Program-made: the position numbers and the translations under genes
Shown: piece by piece, positions 34,549-46,439 of the stretch
How the letters are laid out: each line of letters starts with the position of its first letter
How positions within the stretch are numbered: the stretch's first letter is position 1
The notes under the pieces: model-generated
The model's input: the letters and a program-made list of their open reading frames with translations, nothing else
Told to the model about the DNA's origin: nothing
Database searches by the model: none
Assembly: GCF_004359215.1 (NCBI RefSeq)
Contig: NC_090612.1
Span: 4,253,806-4,317,805 of the forward strand
DNA: 64,000 nucleotides
DNA from: Bremia lactucae
Taxonomy: Eukaryota; Oomycota; Peronosporomycetes; Peronosporales; Peronosporaceae
Reading direction: 5' to 3'

Positions 34549-35931
34549 ATGCGACATCACGCCAGAAGTGCCCAGCTCAAGCCTTCGGTAATGCTCTTCC
34601 ATGTCGTGCTGCTGTTAAGCTCTCATTGGATCGCCGGTTTAAGGCTGGTCGCTTTTAATGACTCTTTCGTTCCCGGCGACAACTCTCCTGGTAAGCTGCG
34701 GCAAAGCTCCCATCTCGTTGCTTCACGTCTCGATGAGGACTCGGACGATTCTATTCAGCAAGTCTCCGGTGTCGTCGAGGATAGAATGGATCTCGATTCT
34801 AAAAAAATTGCGATACTGGCGAAGGAGACGGCAGTTGCTGAAAGTTCATGGACAGCACCTTTCAGAGTATTCCAAACAGCTTTACAACAAATTGCGAAGC
34901 TTGGAACAGAAGTTATCTACAATTTTGACAAAGCGCGTATCATGTTTAAATCGATACAAGATCGTGATGGTATTTCTGTAACGAAATTCATCGAGTTTGA
35001 TCGTGCCGTTATGAAAGGCTACGAGGAGGCAGGGTTGAACACGGCCGATGCGTCTGAAGTCGTCGTCATGGTGATCGTTAATGAAATGGGTCACATGGGT
35101 GCTGCAAAGCTTTTAAACGATTTGGAAAAAGATAACACTGAACTTTTTAGGAGGACTCAAACATCCCTCTATCGTTATTGGAGGCAGATCGATCTGAGTT
35201 TATCCCAATATGAAGCTGGCCTAATTGAATCGGTGACACGTTTTGGACCTCATGAATTCGCTTTGCAGGAAATTGTTGGTTGTTTCAGTGATTATTTCAA
35301 ATACGCCGACAAGGTTGTAGGTCGCGAAGAAAGTTCAGCGTACAAGGCTTTGATGGAGATAGTTGAGAACGTTATGTGGCGCAATTTGGATTCCTTTATC
35401 AAATTTGTAATTCGACAAAGTCAACACGAGATCATGGACGATGGTCGACGGATTGCAATCAACTACTTGAAGAATCAGTACGATACTGTAACTACTCCAG
35501 TTGCGATCATAAAGACATTTCAATCATCAAAAATGGGTCCCAAACAAATACGAGGCTCCTTTGCGGAACTTAATTGTCGATGTTCAACTCATGGGGCGGT
35601 CAATGACAAGGCCAAGTGGCTGATTGATAAATTAACGAAATCATACGATAAGGAGCTATTCATCATTATGGAGAGTTATAAATCCGAGAACCTCTGTCAT
35701 GACGTCTTAAGAGAGCTTTCAGTGCGTTGGAAGAACGATCAAGCCTATTCTACATCCCTCGTACTCGAGTTTATTGAATCGTTTTATGGTGCCGGCAAAT
35801 CTACAGCTAAAATCTCGATGGATTCTAGCAATGGCCATGAATTAAAGACCCTTATGGATCTTGCAATTGTGAAGCCGGTTCCGTCAGAAATTAAAGATAT
35901 GTTAGAGTTGTATAAGGTGGATCTAGATTAA
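34549..35931 (+). CDS. Large secreted RXLR-like effector candidate, GKLR
   Basis: 460 residues from ATG 34549. The frame is open further upstream (ATG 34414), but those 45 residues are polar. The chosen start places a hydrophobic signal segment (VMLFHVVLLLSSHWIAG) at 14-30; the internal Met15 is an alternative start. GKLR follows at 48-51 and an acidic run (DEDSDD, 62-67) takes the place of EER. The rest, about 390 residues, is charged and probably helical without a motif I can name. It is longer than most RXLR proteins, which suggests several repeated helical modules. Single exon. No paralogue in the window. Confidence 0.75.
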   Translation: MRHHARSAQLKPSVMLFHVVLLLSSHWIAGLRLVAFNDSFVPGDNSPGKLRQSSHLVASRLDEDSDDSIQQVSGVVEDRMDLDSKKIAILAKETAVAESSWTAPFRVFQTALQQIAKLGTEVIYNFDKARIMFKSIQDRDGISVTKFIEFDRAVMKGYEEAGLNTADASEVVVMVIVNEMGHMGAAKLLNDLEKDNTELFRRTQTSLYRYWRQIDLSLSQYEAGLIESVTRFGPHEFALQEIVGCFSDYFKYADKVVGREESSAYKALMEIVENVMWRNLDSFIKFVIRQSQHEIMDDGRRIAINYLKNQYDTVTTPVAIIKTFQSSKMGPKQIRGSFAELNCRCSTHGAVNDKAKWLIDKLTKSYDKELFIIMESYKSENLCHDVLRELSVRWKNDQAYSTSLVLEFIESFYGAGKSTAKISMDSSNGHELKTLMDLAIVKPVPSEIKDMLELYKVDLD

Positions 35932-36257
35932 AAAGGTGAATAATCGTTCAGTTTTTATCGAAACAATTTAAAAAATGATTTCGCTTAAATAAGTGCTCGT
36001 TCATATTATTGTTGAAATAACAGGAAAAGGGTCGAACGGTGCACCTTTCGCTAGTACTGCTTCAGTACTAGCTGACTTGCACTGATATTACTAACATACG
36101 TAAGGTATCTCCACGTGGCGTATCGTACCACACGACCTCAATGGCCTCATCTGACGGCGAAGTATTTATTTGACGGCGTCATTGTAACGAGTGTATCGTT
36201 ACATTATTTAACACTCAAAGGTTGTTAACAAAATATAGGGAGCTGTTATATACACAA
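35932..36257. other. Intergenic with LTR scraps
   Basis: 36184-36235 matches the start of a family-A LTR on the plus strand (TGTAACGAGTGTATCGTTAC, then a reversed GGTTGTTAAC block). The stretch near 36040-36070 resembles the beginning of the family C LTR. No gene. Confidence 0.5.
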
Positions 36258-36446
36258 TGTAACGGGGCGCTGCTCCTACTCGTCATTTCACGTACACTAG
36301 ATATTATGGCCTATATCAACAAATGGATAAGCTATCCGAATATTACTACGTAAAGCACGATTCTCCAAATATTCTCTACCTTTAAAATAATATATCAATT
36401 AACAACCATTAACTTTTAAGTTCATGTAACGATACACCCCATTACT
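36258..36446 (-). repeat. Truncated 3' LTR of element A2
   Basis: Starts TGTAACGGGG, jumps to the interior near ATATTATGGCCTATATC, and ends CACCCCATTAC. About 250 bp of the usual LTR are missing from its middle. Confidence 0.8.
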
Positions 36447-36581
36447 TCACCTATCTCTTAAACGAGACAATCACTCTGACTGTCATTAAATAGAGTGGTC
36501 ACTATAAGATTACCGAATTAAAAACGATGATGATTGGTCTGAACCATCATTCTGAATTCTATCGCATTATTTAACGAGTTC

Positions 36582-38220
36582 ATGCGGTGTGCCAATAATG
36601 CGGCGCCTTTGGCTGCGGTACATGCAGCCGCGGGCGACGCATTATTGTCTCGTGCGGCAGACAATTCGTCTGCCGTAGTATCATCTTCTCCCACAACACT
36701 AGATGTTGCGGGTGCACGTGAATGCGACCACTCTTTGAAGGTCGACCTTGAATGTGAGTCGGACGAAATGGCCGACTCGGGAAGTTTAGGACAGTCGCCT
36801 GATCATCGTCAGACGGCTGACTATGAGCCTTCGAACAAGGAGGCTCATTTGGGTAGACGTGCAGGTGGCATTCGCTATAGCATGTTTGATTCCGACGATA
36901 AGGATGACTCTTCATCGCCAGCTCCGTCTCCCGTGCCGTCACCCACACGTATTTCTGTGCGTGGTGATGACGATGGCGTAAGCCATCGTAATAAAGTTCT
37001 TGTGGTACCCCTGCTTTAGTGAGTACCACTTAGGGGAGCGTAGACACTAAAATGTCTCGTCTTGCCCCTGAGAAGAAGCGGTAGCTTTTGCCCGAACAGC
37101 TAATCAATAGCTTGTCTGGAGAGACTTTTCCTCCTTATTTTTGCGACAAAGCTACATGGCCTTGATCCCAGCGCGAAGAACTTTCGCGCTAATGAAGACT
37201 TTATCGCGATGCTTTTTCAAGCATCGATGGTATAGTGGCAAGAATAAGTGAGGTAAAGTCTCGCTTATACACGCCTGGGGCGCGTTCATTCGCAATGTCA
37301 AAGATGATGGGCGCGAAGCCTGGCTTTTAAGACTTAATGCGATTCGCGTTAAGTTTGAAAAGCAAACTACAACCGGAGAAAGGTAGAGATTGCATCGGTT
37401 GTCACGTGAGGTAGGGCTTCGCCCTGGTATCAAGACCATGCCTCACGTGGGGTGATCCTGTCCGTGTTGTTTTGAGAACACGAAGCGAGTAAAAAGGGTC
37501 ATCCATTCCCTTTTTTTCGCCCTGGGGAAGGGCTCGCATTTCTATCGAGATGCGCGATGCGATTGACGTTTTTCAATCGATTTACAGGCGCTAGAGGCGC
37601 GCGCTTTCCGGTGGACCTTCTGTTCCATCGGATAGGTTTCGTCATACTGACGGATGAGGCCCTCAACGTCAGCAATCAGCTGGGAACGAGGACCAGCTGT
37701 CATGTGAAGGTGGATAACCGCGCCAACGAACAAGATAACTCGTTCGCTGCTTCGTCACATCACGGTAATTTTGAATACGTTCCACAAGGAAACGTTGACC
37801 CCCGTGGAAATTTACCAATGGTTGTGGCGAAGAAGGTAAAATTAGATCCGACCCATGTGTCGAATCTCGGGTGGAAGATCAACAAACTCAGTAGCTTTCT
37901 CCATGATTTGGAGAAGGGACTTGATCACGAGCGCAGTAAGCGTCGCTCGTTAAAGCAAACGGTGCAGGCTCACCATATCGAACGGTCTTCCAACCGTTTG
38001 AAGAGTGCGTACTCCATGTTATAGTACGAACGAAAATATCACGCTCTTCGTGATGTGTTGTCTTTCGCTCATCGTGGTTTCGAGGAAATTCGGACCCGGA
38101 ATTAGAATTCCCAGATTTAGCATGAGTTTCTGGTTCGTGACCACAAGAATCTATTAGGGATTCTTAAATACGGTAGTCCGATCCGTCCTCGAAAAAAAAC
38201 GCGGATTGATGGTATGGCGG
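36582..38220 (+). pseudogene. Antisense frame of element A2, Gag-like
   Basis: Plus-strand reading region lying opposite to pol, starting just inside the 3' LTR. 36582-37019 is an open frame of 145 residues: acidic, rich in S, D and P. From ATG 37052 the text continues MSRLAPEKK, then WLLPEQLINSLSGE, with several stops and frameshifts. 37557-38024 encodes a basic segment and a long heptad-rich helix (DLEKGLDHERSKRRSLKQT). The same protein is found at 55418-56134, where it ends in a basic RPRKKPR tail. Function unknown. Acidic, coiled-coil and basic regions resemble a structural/nucleic-acid-binding protein (inference). Confidence 0.6.
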
Positions 38221-38256
38221 AGCCGACTAACTTAAAACGTAGGATACGTTGGCATC

Positions 38257-41200
38257 CTACGTGGCAATTCTATTGTGTACGCATTGCCCAATCAATTTGA
38301 GTGGTAGTTTACTGCTATTCACATTAGTGACTACACGCTTAGGTAAGCTTACTGTAGAAAGTAGTTCTAGGTCATTAATTTTAAAAGAATGAACGTTTGC
38401 TCCTCCATGTTTGTCTACGTTTCTTTTCTGACGGTCCACTGCGTTAGCAATAGAATCCTGTACAAAACGGATTACTGATTCTCGAGCCAGCAGAAATTCC
38501 TCTGCCGACTCATTTGTTTTGTCTTTTCAGAGCACTTTGTGCCACCGCCATGAGATCTTTCTCATCTTCGATGTCGGTTGCTTCGACATCGACATCACTC
38601 GCTTCGTTGGTAACTTCGACGCGTGATGAGCTTAGGCCAGAACTGATTGTGCTCGTGCGAGTAACCCCCCCCACAAACTAGATGATCCCTCTAATTGGGG
38701 TGGATATGCGTAGACGGCGTAAGCCGTTCACGAAGAACGGTGTATGCTTTCTAAAAGCATGCACCGAATTATTGATGGCGAATTTGACAATCGGTAAATA
38801 CTCGCTCCAATTCGGATACGATTGGACGTAACCTCAAAGTAATTATTCGAGGACGCAAATTACGCATTCCGTCTGATCATCTATCTTACGATGATCAGAA
38901 GTTGACATAGTCAGCCGTGTTCCGAGAGATCGTAACATGGATGACCAAAACTTCGCCGTAAACCGTCGGTCTCTATCCGAAGACCAGTTCACGGGGTAAC
39001 CCGTGGAGTTTGAATACCGTGTCGATAAAGACACGGGCGCAGCCCGGAGCCGTGGTCGGTTTTGGTACTGCAACAAAATGTACCAACTTGCTGAATCTGT
39101 CTTCAAAAACAAGGATTGAATTGTTTTTGTGATCGTCTCCGGGAAATCCGAAGCCGAAGTCCATCGATACGACTGCCAACATTCTGCCGGAAATGGTAGA
39201 GGTTGAAGAGGTGCATATGATGAAGGGCTAGGCTTCACCCGTTGACATACCTCGCAAGCACGAATGTTCTTGCGCACAAGCTGATACTAGCGGGGCCAGT
39301 AAAAGTCGCGGCTTACTGAGAGATATTTTTTCCCGTCCACGATGCCCACGTGTTTGTGCATCGTGACACTCAAACATGATGCGCAAGTACAAAACATTGT
39401 GCGGAACGACGACACTTGGAGTGTCGCCGGCAACGGCTGTGATACAATAAGCCGTTGCGTGTTGTGTATCGATCGGATGACGATCGATATAAAGCAGGTA
39501 AATCTTTAAAAGATTTATCGGATAGATTCATTAGATGATCCATTTAACGCAGAAGGTCCTTATCTAATGCGTAGGCTTTCTTTGTGTCATCAAACAAAGT
39601 TGATGATGGAACACTTGAAATGAGTGGTGCAACAGTGGGATTATTTTCACTGTTGAAATGCACAGCCAGCTCGAAATTGGGTCATTAGCGACGACATTAA
39701 GTCGTCCTGGTTTATATTCAACAGAGCAATTATACTTCGCGAAGTAAGATAGCCACCTCGCCATTCTTTGCGAGAGATGTGGGCTATTTTCGGCCGTCCA
39801 ATGACGCATGGTCCGTATATACGATGAACGGTCTATCTCCGAGGGGATAGACCCTAAATTTAGCCAATGCATATTCCATGACAAGAAGTTTCTTGTCATA
39901 TACTGAGTAAACGCATTCAGCTGCTTGTAGCTGACGCGATTGGTAACAAACGACGCGCTCCGCGCCGTATGTATCGTATTGCATTAACGCACAGCCGATT
40001 GCAAAATTGTTGGCGTCATAGACGACATGGTATGGTCTGTCTTGATCTGCAATCGCCAAGATGGGCGATCGCATCAAGCTTTGCTTAATACCTTTAAAGG
40101 AATGCTGACAAGCAGTGTTCCATAGCCAGTAATTGTCTCTTTTTAAGAGACGAGAGAGATGAACTGTCATCTCGGCATAATTGCGTGAGTACTTGAGCAA
40201 GTATGCCGCTAGCTCAAGGAACTTTCTAAGTCCCTTGACATCGACTGGAACTGGCCAGTCGGTAATTGCCTTGATCTTTTCAAATTTAGGGCACACGTCG
40301 TGTTTACCGACAATGCACCCAAAAAGAGGTATTTTGCTTGCAGCGAATATACACTTCTTGAGATTTGCGTTCAACTTATGTTTTCGCATAAGTCTATGAA
40401 CCTGACGAACGTGAGTTGCATGAACTTCCACGTCCGTCTTTTCTTCCATGGCCCGGCTTTGAACGGCTACATCGTCAAATTACTCGGTGCGAATTCTCGC
40501 ACCGACCTCAACCGATTTATTACGCATCTTTTGAATGTTGCAGGGGCGTAACTCAGCCCCTGTGGCATTACTAGCCATACCAAGAGCATCCCACTGGGAG
40601 TGCTACCACTGCTGTGTACGGGATGTCCCGTTCACGCATAAAGATCTAACAAAATCCATCCTTCAGATCCATAGACAAAAAGATGGTACTCTTAGACATA
40701 CCATCTATGATTACGTCTTTTCTCGGTATCGGCGTTTGAGCCGGTACTGTTGCAGCATTCAGTTTGTTGAATGCGTGCACTATCCGCCACCCTCCTGTGG
40801 CCTTTCGCGCACAGAAGGTCGGAGAGCTATGTGGGGAGGTTGACTCCCTTACATCGCCCGCTTTTACTCGATCGGTAAAGAATTTATCGATCGCAAGTAC
40901 TTGATCACGAGGCAGTGGCCACTTCTTCATGACACAGTACTTCGAGCCCGGTTTGAGCTCGATCTCATGTCGGGTGCCTTTATCCTTAGGCAACTCGCAT
41001 GGAACCGCTTCAGGGAACACATCCCTGAATTATATTAAATCCTCGTTTAGAGGATTTCCCTTGAGTGACTCCCAAGATTGAGTACTGTATCTTTCAATCC
41101 GAGTCTTCACATCAAGACACTTTCGTCCATCGATGAGCTGCTGAGAACCCGTTCGTTCTCTGCAAAAACTACCGCTGACCGAATGTCTGTTTCGTAATCG

Positions 41201-42173
41201 TCCTCTGTGACGAGTCCGCAGATCTGCTTGATTTTACCACCATGCAGATCTCTCAAGGACGGCTTAGGCTCTAGGGTTAGTAATAAATTTATCTCCAAAG
41301 TTAACTTCGGAGGCGCATACAGATCAAGAGTATAAAGGCATTGAATGTCTCGGTTTCTTCCTGAAACCCCATTTCCACAGGCTGCCGAAGAATTAATCCC
41401 TCGAGATGCTGAGGTCTAGTCAATTTAGTATGAACTATTTGAGGGGCTTTCTCCTCAAGTACGTAGGGACTTCTTCTTTTAACGTTTTCTTTTTGTGATT
41501 GCGCTATCACAGTCGGGTCCTCTACGGTCGACTCTCTACTTGACCTAGGATCATCGTGTTGTCCCTTTTGGGCAACCGGTATACTCCTTGAATGTCGCCC
41601 ACTAAGCGTACATTCATGTCTCAATCCACTCGACCTTTTCGAGTGGTGGACCTTCGGCGCTGCCTGTGCATTAGCACAGCCGCCGGCAGCTGACTCCACA
41701 GTGTGCTTAGTAATCACACTGTGATCTTGTGCAGTTGTACTAACGACCGTACCACAAGTGAGGCTATCGCACTCACTCATAGTACATCCAAACGCTTTTG
41801 GACGCTCCAAAGCGTCCAATAGATGACCATCTGATGAACAAGTGACAGGCATTTTTACGGACCGATGCTGCCAGCTGATTCTTGGCTCATATTTTTTGAG
41901 CCAAGGTAAACCTAAGATGACATTAAATTTGTTATCCAAATCCAGTACGATGTGATTATCATCGTACTGTAAATCTTTATACGTGTAGTGACATTTCACT
42001 ACGCGTTTCATTACTTTTATCAATGCGCCTGTCGCTAGACGCACCGTCATCCTCGTTAGAGGGATGTCGCGCTCAACATATTTGAGCCCACGACCCTCTA
42101 GCGACTGGCGACGAATGAAGTTATTCGACGCTCCACAGTCCAATAGGGCTCCAAGTGACATATCATTTGTCAC
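38257..42173 (-). pseudogene. Pol of gypsy element A2, broken
   Basis: Minus-strand blocks in order. Retropepsin is at 42173-41301 with LLDCGASNNFIRRQ and later VILGLPWLKKYEPRISW. RT is at 41020-40646, starting MFPEAVPCELPKDKGTRHEI with the TPIPRKDVIIDGMSKST block. The RT catalytic FDD lies near 40480, after a stop. The thumb and RNase H run 40449-39784, including the tether-like DKKLLVMEYALAKFRVYPL. Integrase zinc and core are at 39277-38843 (RACEVCQRVKPSPSS), and the integrase C-terminal piece at 38439-38257 stops short of the usual THPxFYVxRLRPY tail. Frameshifts and stops separate them. Confidence 0.85.
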
Positions 42174-42289
42174 TTTTGACTTTTAAGGTGATGAGGGATA
42201 CCTCATCGCCAGGTGCAGAGACACATAATGATTATGTGTCTGGAGCAACTTTAGTCAAGAGATTTGCAAATTCTCTTGATGTTGCTGGA

Positions 42290-43410
42290 TCAGTAGGGCG
42301 TTGCGCCCCTATTGAGCCCGACCGTTTTTTTAAGGTCCGCCTCGCTGCTGTGATTTCGCAACAACGTCGGACCCGTGACCGTTGCCCTTTTTGCATTAGG
42401 TCCATATTTATGGTCAGTACCTCTCGGTACTGGGCGTGAAGCACTACGATTATTAGCATAGTGTCCTAACTTTTGACAGCGATTGCATTTTTCTGCAATC
42501 GCTTGTTGTTTGAAAAGCGAGGTCTCTCGCTTTCGATGTAAGAGAGGTCCATGTGCTCTGGACTTCCTAAATCGTGTCGTCATGGAGGACGATACGATGA
42601 CGAACTAGCTTAAGCCTGTCTCAAGCTTAAAATCCTTCTATTCCGCAACGGATGTTGCTTCTTGAAGCGTATCCAGTCCCAAGCGGAACAGGTGGGTCTT
42701 TACGGGACCATCCGTAAGACCTTGCATGAACACCGTAATCAACGTGTGTTCTTGGACTATGTTATTTGTTATACAACTCGCTAAGAGTCGTATGTGCTGA
42801 AAATATGCGTGAACATCACGCTTGCCTTGCTTAAGTTTCAGAAGCTCTGAACGAGCTCTGAACTCAGCCCTTGGCGGTTCAAACGTCTGTTTGAGCCGGG
42901 CTTTAAAAGCCTATAGCGACCCAAAGACGTATGGGTCGCGCAACGTAAGGCTCAATGCCCAAGTTTTGGAGCGACCTGCCTAATCTGATTGAGCGAATGC
43001 GACTTGCATTTGCTCGTCGACGATGTGACGTGCCCTTAATGCATCGTCCAACTCGACAAACCATCTCAAGAGAGAGTCTTCTTCGACTCCCCTATACTTA
43101 GAGATGTCAATCTTTCAGGTTTCCGGACGACGCGTGTGCGTCATCCCAGGTACAGGGTTCTGTACTTGTTGTAACCTCAACAATTCTGCCTGTTGAGAGC
43201 CTTGCGGATTAAGCAAGGCTACCTTCTCCTTCGCCTCGTCATGTTCATGTGTATGAACTTGGCGATGATAAATAGAGGGCATCTTTGTCAAAATCGGACA
43301 GCATGGCCAAGATGGCATCGTTCCCTACGGTCGAACTCATTCGTTTGACCGCACTCCTTTCTATGTCACTTAGAAAGGAGTAGCTATCACGCGAAACGGA
43401 CGAACTACAA
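42290..43410 (-). pseudogene. Gag of gypsy element A2, broken
   Basis: N-terminal piece in 43499-43115 (IERSAVKRMSSTVGNDAIL, then a frameshift to DEAKEKVALLNPQG), a capsid stretch with the FEPPRAEFRARSELL-type motif near 42880-42830, and a zinc knuckle at 42583-42290 reading CNRCQKLGHYANNR, whose last cysteine is replaced by arginine. Confidence 0.8.
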
Positions 43411-43422
43411 AGTGCTACCAGG

Positions 43423-43860
43423 TGTAACGGAGCACTACTGACTTGTACTGTTTCAATAAAAGTCCACTTCGCACTGCCTCGGTGCGAGTGGTGCCTCACG
43501 TCAGTTCACGCACCTAGTACGTGCAAAGGAAGACTCTCTTTATAGCACTTGCTTAAAAGAGGTTGATAAAACCGTATTTAATATAATTAAGTTCTTCTGC
43601 TTCTGTCTATTAAGTACTAAATTAATTTTAAACTAATACAAAACATGTAATGAAGTCTTATCTGTCTTTTTCTTTTGCGTGCGTCCAGCGCTGACTGGAC
43701 CGCGGAGAAAGTAGATATAATGGTGTATATCTACCAATAGATAAGCTTTTAGGAAATTACCACGTAAAGATATATTCTCCAAATATTCTCTACCTTTTAG
43801 ATAATATACAATTAACAACCTTAAAGTGTTAATTTTCTTGTAACGATACACCCCGTTACA
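43423..43860 (-). repeat. 5' LTR of element A2
   Basis: 438 bp, from TGTAACGGAG to CCCCGTTACA, adjoining the primer-binding sequence on its left. Homologous to 16730-17179 and 32780-33220. Confidence 0.92.
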
Positions 43861-43865
43861 CGTGT

Positions 43866-44067
43866 AGATCGGTTGATTCAAACTAAAATCAACCAATTAA
43901 AAGAATCACTGTCTTATCGCGTCAATATTACCAAAATTGGTAATATTGGAACTGTTAAGTCGAATTTGATAAAAGACCAAAAAATCTATTGATTTTCTCT
44001 TAAAGGAAATCGTATTTATTATTCCTCTTACCGAAAATAATATTTATGAAACGGAAACACCATTACA
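43866..44067 (+). repeat. Partial family C LTR
   Basis: Corresponds to the last 200 bp of the solo LTR at 26706-27214: ATCAACCAAT..., CAATATT..GGTAATATTGGAACT, TCTTAAAGGAAAT, ending ACACCATTACA. Probably the remainder of an LTR into which A2 inserted. Confidence 0.75.
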
Positions 44068-44299
44068 ATGTACTTACAGGGCTTTTTAAATATGACCTGA
44101 ATGCCTTTAAGAAATTACCCCGTATTCACCTAACATATGCTCCAGCGCAATTAACAAATTGACGAAATTGACAACCAGAAATAATTCGGAGTGTACTACT
44201 TCAATAGCTTTTAAATGTCAAGTAAAATTTGACGCTTACAGATTTAATTAATACATCAACATTAAATTACGTAGCATCATTGTTGTTTGTATTATCCTT

Positions 44300-44725
44300 T
44301 TAGTTGTCATCTGTATTGAGCTTTTCCATGCCATTTTCAAGATCTATTCTCTTTCTTGCATCGGCTCTTTTTCTTCTTTTTGCTGCCATTGTTTTTTCAA
44401 CTGGGTCTATCTCTCTTTTTACAGTCTCTGATTTGCTTGTAGCTCCTTTTGCGGTTGAAGCTGTATCAGTAATCTCTTTCGCGGCTTCTTGGAACAACTT
44501 CTCGTCTTCTTTGGAGAATTTGAATAGTTTGGAGCTGGAAAACATTCTCTCCTCAGATTTCGCAGATTTGCGCAGTTCTCCAGCTTTCAGGTATCTAGCA
44601 ACTGGCGCGACTGGGATTGTGTCACGCATTTCCTGCTCTATATTAGCGGCTACGAGGAAAGCACTCGAATCTCCGAGGGAAATCGCAGACACAAAAATAC
44701 TGCTAATCAGGAGCATACGCACCAT
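44300..44725 (-). CDS. Secreted RXLR-EER-type effector candidate
   Basis: 141 residues from the ATG at 44725, chosen because it begins the signal peptide (MVRMLLISSIFVSAISLGDS). The in-frame ATG at 44824 would prefix 33 residues. After cleavage there is ARYLKAGELRKSAKSEER: RYLK at 44-47 or GELR at 49-52 stands where RXLR is expected, and a canonical EER sits at 58-60. The remaining 80 residues are lysine- and glutamate-rich with a basic run (AAKRRKRADARKR) that could act as a nuclear localisation signal (inference). No WY module is visible. Single exon. It lies between two repeat clusters. Confidence 0.78.
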   Translation of the reverse strand: MVRMLLISSIFVSAISLGDSSAFLVAANIEQEMRDTIPVAPVARYLKAGELRKSAKSEERMFSSSKLFKFSKEDEKLFQEAAKEITDTASTAKGATSKSETVKREIDPVEKTMAAKRRKRADARKRIDLENGMEKLNTDDN

Positions 44726-46439
44726 GTCGCTCGTTGAAATAAGAAAGAAAGAGATCTTACTGAGACGGAAGCAAAATGATAATGACTCGCTCCAATTAAA
44801 ACTGTAGCGGTCTCTTGAAAACAAAAATTAAAATTAGACGAGTCATGCAATCGATTGCCACCAATGAAGTGGTGGTAGCCTTGTCGCAGTAGACCTAATG
44901 CGAAAAAGATTAGATTTTTTATGCAAGTTGTAAGGGATAGTGACGCTAACAATAGCAAGTATGAGCTAATATAACGAGACTTTCGAAAAACTCCGATCAG
45001 GTGGAAGATCCAATACCATTTATCTTGCTTGAAATAGAATGGGGGACCTGACTGTGCGGTGACCATAGGCTTTGTTAGTTTGCAGTGGCTATCGGGCAAT
45101 AAATATCTTATGATAGATAAAGAGTAGACATGACAGTCCTGTTTATCATACAAGAATGTCACTGTTTAGCAATTTGTGCCTCCCCCAACCGAAGTTTCTT
45201 AAAAAAAGAACGAGCGGATAACGTGATGCGCTGGCATGCGCGAATCCACTTTTATGGACAAGACGTGAGCGGGACGACATCCTCCCGTTCCTGGACGGAG
45301 ATAAAGCCTTTTAGCGTAGGACACGTGGAAATCTTGACTTTTTCGTTGCGACAAATAGAGCCGGCATCTGATTCATATAAATATGATGGCTTCTTTTTGC
45401 ACGAAAATTAACGACACGTTTGCTTAACAAATAAGACAAAGCACAACATATTGAATATTTTGCAGCCAATATCACGTGCTTAGGTATTTAATAGACTCAT
45501 TGCGCCATTAAGATATAAAGTAATGTCATATCGAACCATTGTACAAGCTCAACAATTGCTGTGGTCACAATATCGGAAGCAAGCCGACAACTAATCGAGA
45601 TGCCGTAAAAAAAACTTCCAGCAACTTTCTTGGACTGTTCGGAAATGGATGCGACATTCATGCGTTATTTCGCATCGCAAGCATTGAGCTGGAAAAAAGT
45701 TCAGATTAATTAAGACCATGTTTTTACCACCAGCTGCAGAAACGAAATTTCAAATATATACATCACGCTCATCGATAATTGAAATCATCTGGAAGAGAAA
45801 ATTGGGTATTCATGCGACGATTGAGCGACCAGATGACTTAACACCATGCGACAACACCAAAATATAGTTAGCCCCGGGAGTGATGACACAGCCATTTTAA
45901 AAAGTTGCGTTTTAACCAATATTGTGTCGACACACGCTTCACCACGAGAAATCAAAGCTCCATATATCCTTTTGCAAGGCAAACGATATTTTTACTTGCG
46001 CGTAAAGCATGAGATGCAGTTTTGAGGACAAGAAGTATCCTATAATAGCGTCATTGATATTGGAGATCCGCAAGGGAATTTTAGATTTATATGCCCGATA
46101 AACAATTTAGGCAACAATAAAAGTATTATTTTGTCCCCAATGATGCAGCAAATGAAGTGCAAGCCACTAAGTAGGAGTGAAGTATGAAAGTAGAATACCT
46201 TCACTCGTCTTTTTGGATCCTTTTGACAAATGATGTGGCTAGATTAAAACTAGACACTGTTTTATTCACGTTCGACTAGGGAAATATATTTAAACCAAAT
46301 GTAATTAAATATAAACTTTATCCAATGATTGGATGCCATCTGTAGATGTGTATTCCTGCATGGCGAGCTTACTTTTTTAAATCGCAGATGATGTCTTGAT
46401 CCCCTTAAATGCGAAAGCACATTAAGACACAAGGGTGGG
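44726..46439. other. AT-rich intergenic DNA
   Basis: 1.7 kb without a gene I can support. Short frames on both strands show no signal peptide or family motif. It includes the promoter of the effector at 44725. Confidence 0.45.

Larger units (their letters stand above)
36258..43860 (-). mobile_element. Ty3/gypsy element A2 with antisense frame
   Basis: Minus-strand element, 7.6 kb. 5' LTR 43423-43860; primer-binding TGGTAGCACT near 43420; Gag 43410-42290; pol 42173-38257; a plus-strand open region 36582-38220; truncated 3' LTR 36258-36446. Stops and frameshifts break most frames. I found no matching target-site duplication (flanks CACAA and CGTGT), so ends may be rearranged. Its 5' LTR abuts a family C LTR fragment. 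Confidence 0.88.

Noticed and set aside
44707..45162. Minus-strand 151-residue frame with hydrophobic segments, overlapping the effector start
   Set aside because: It overlaps the upstream region and N terminus of the effector in another frame and has no recognisable motif.
45420..46430. Short frames between the EER effector and the D2 LTR
   Set aside because: All are under about 70 residues with stops, and show no signal peptide or homology that I recognise.
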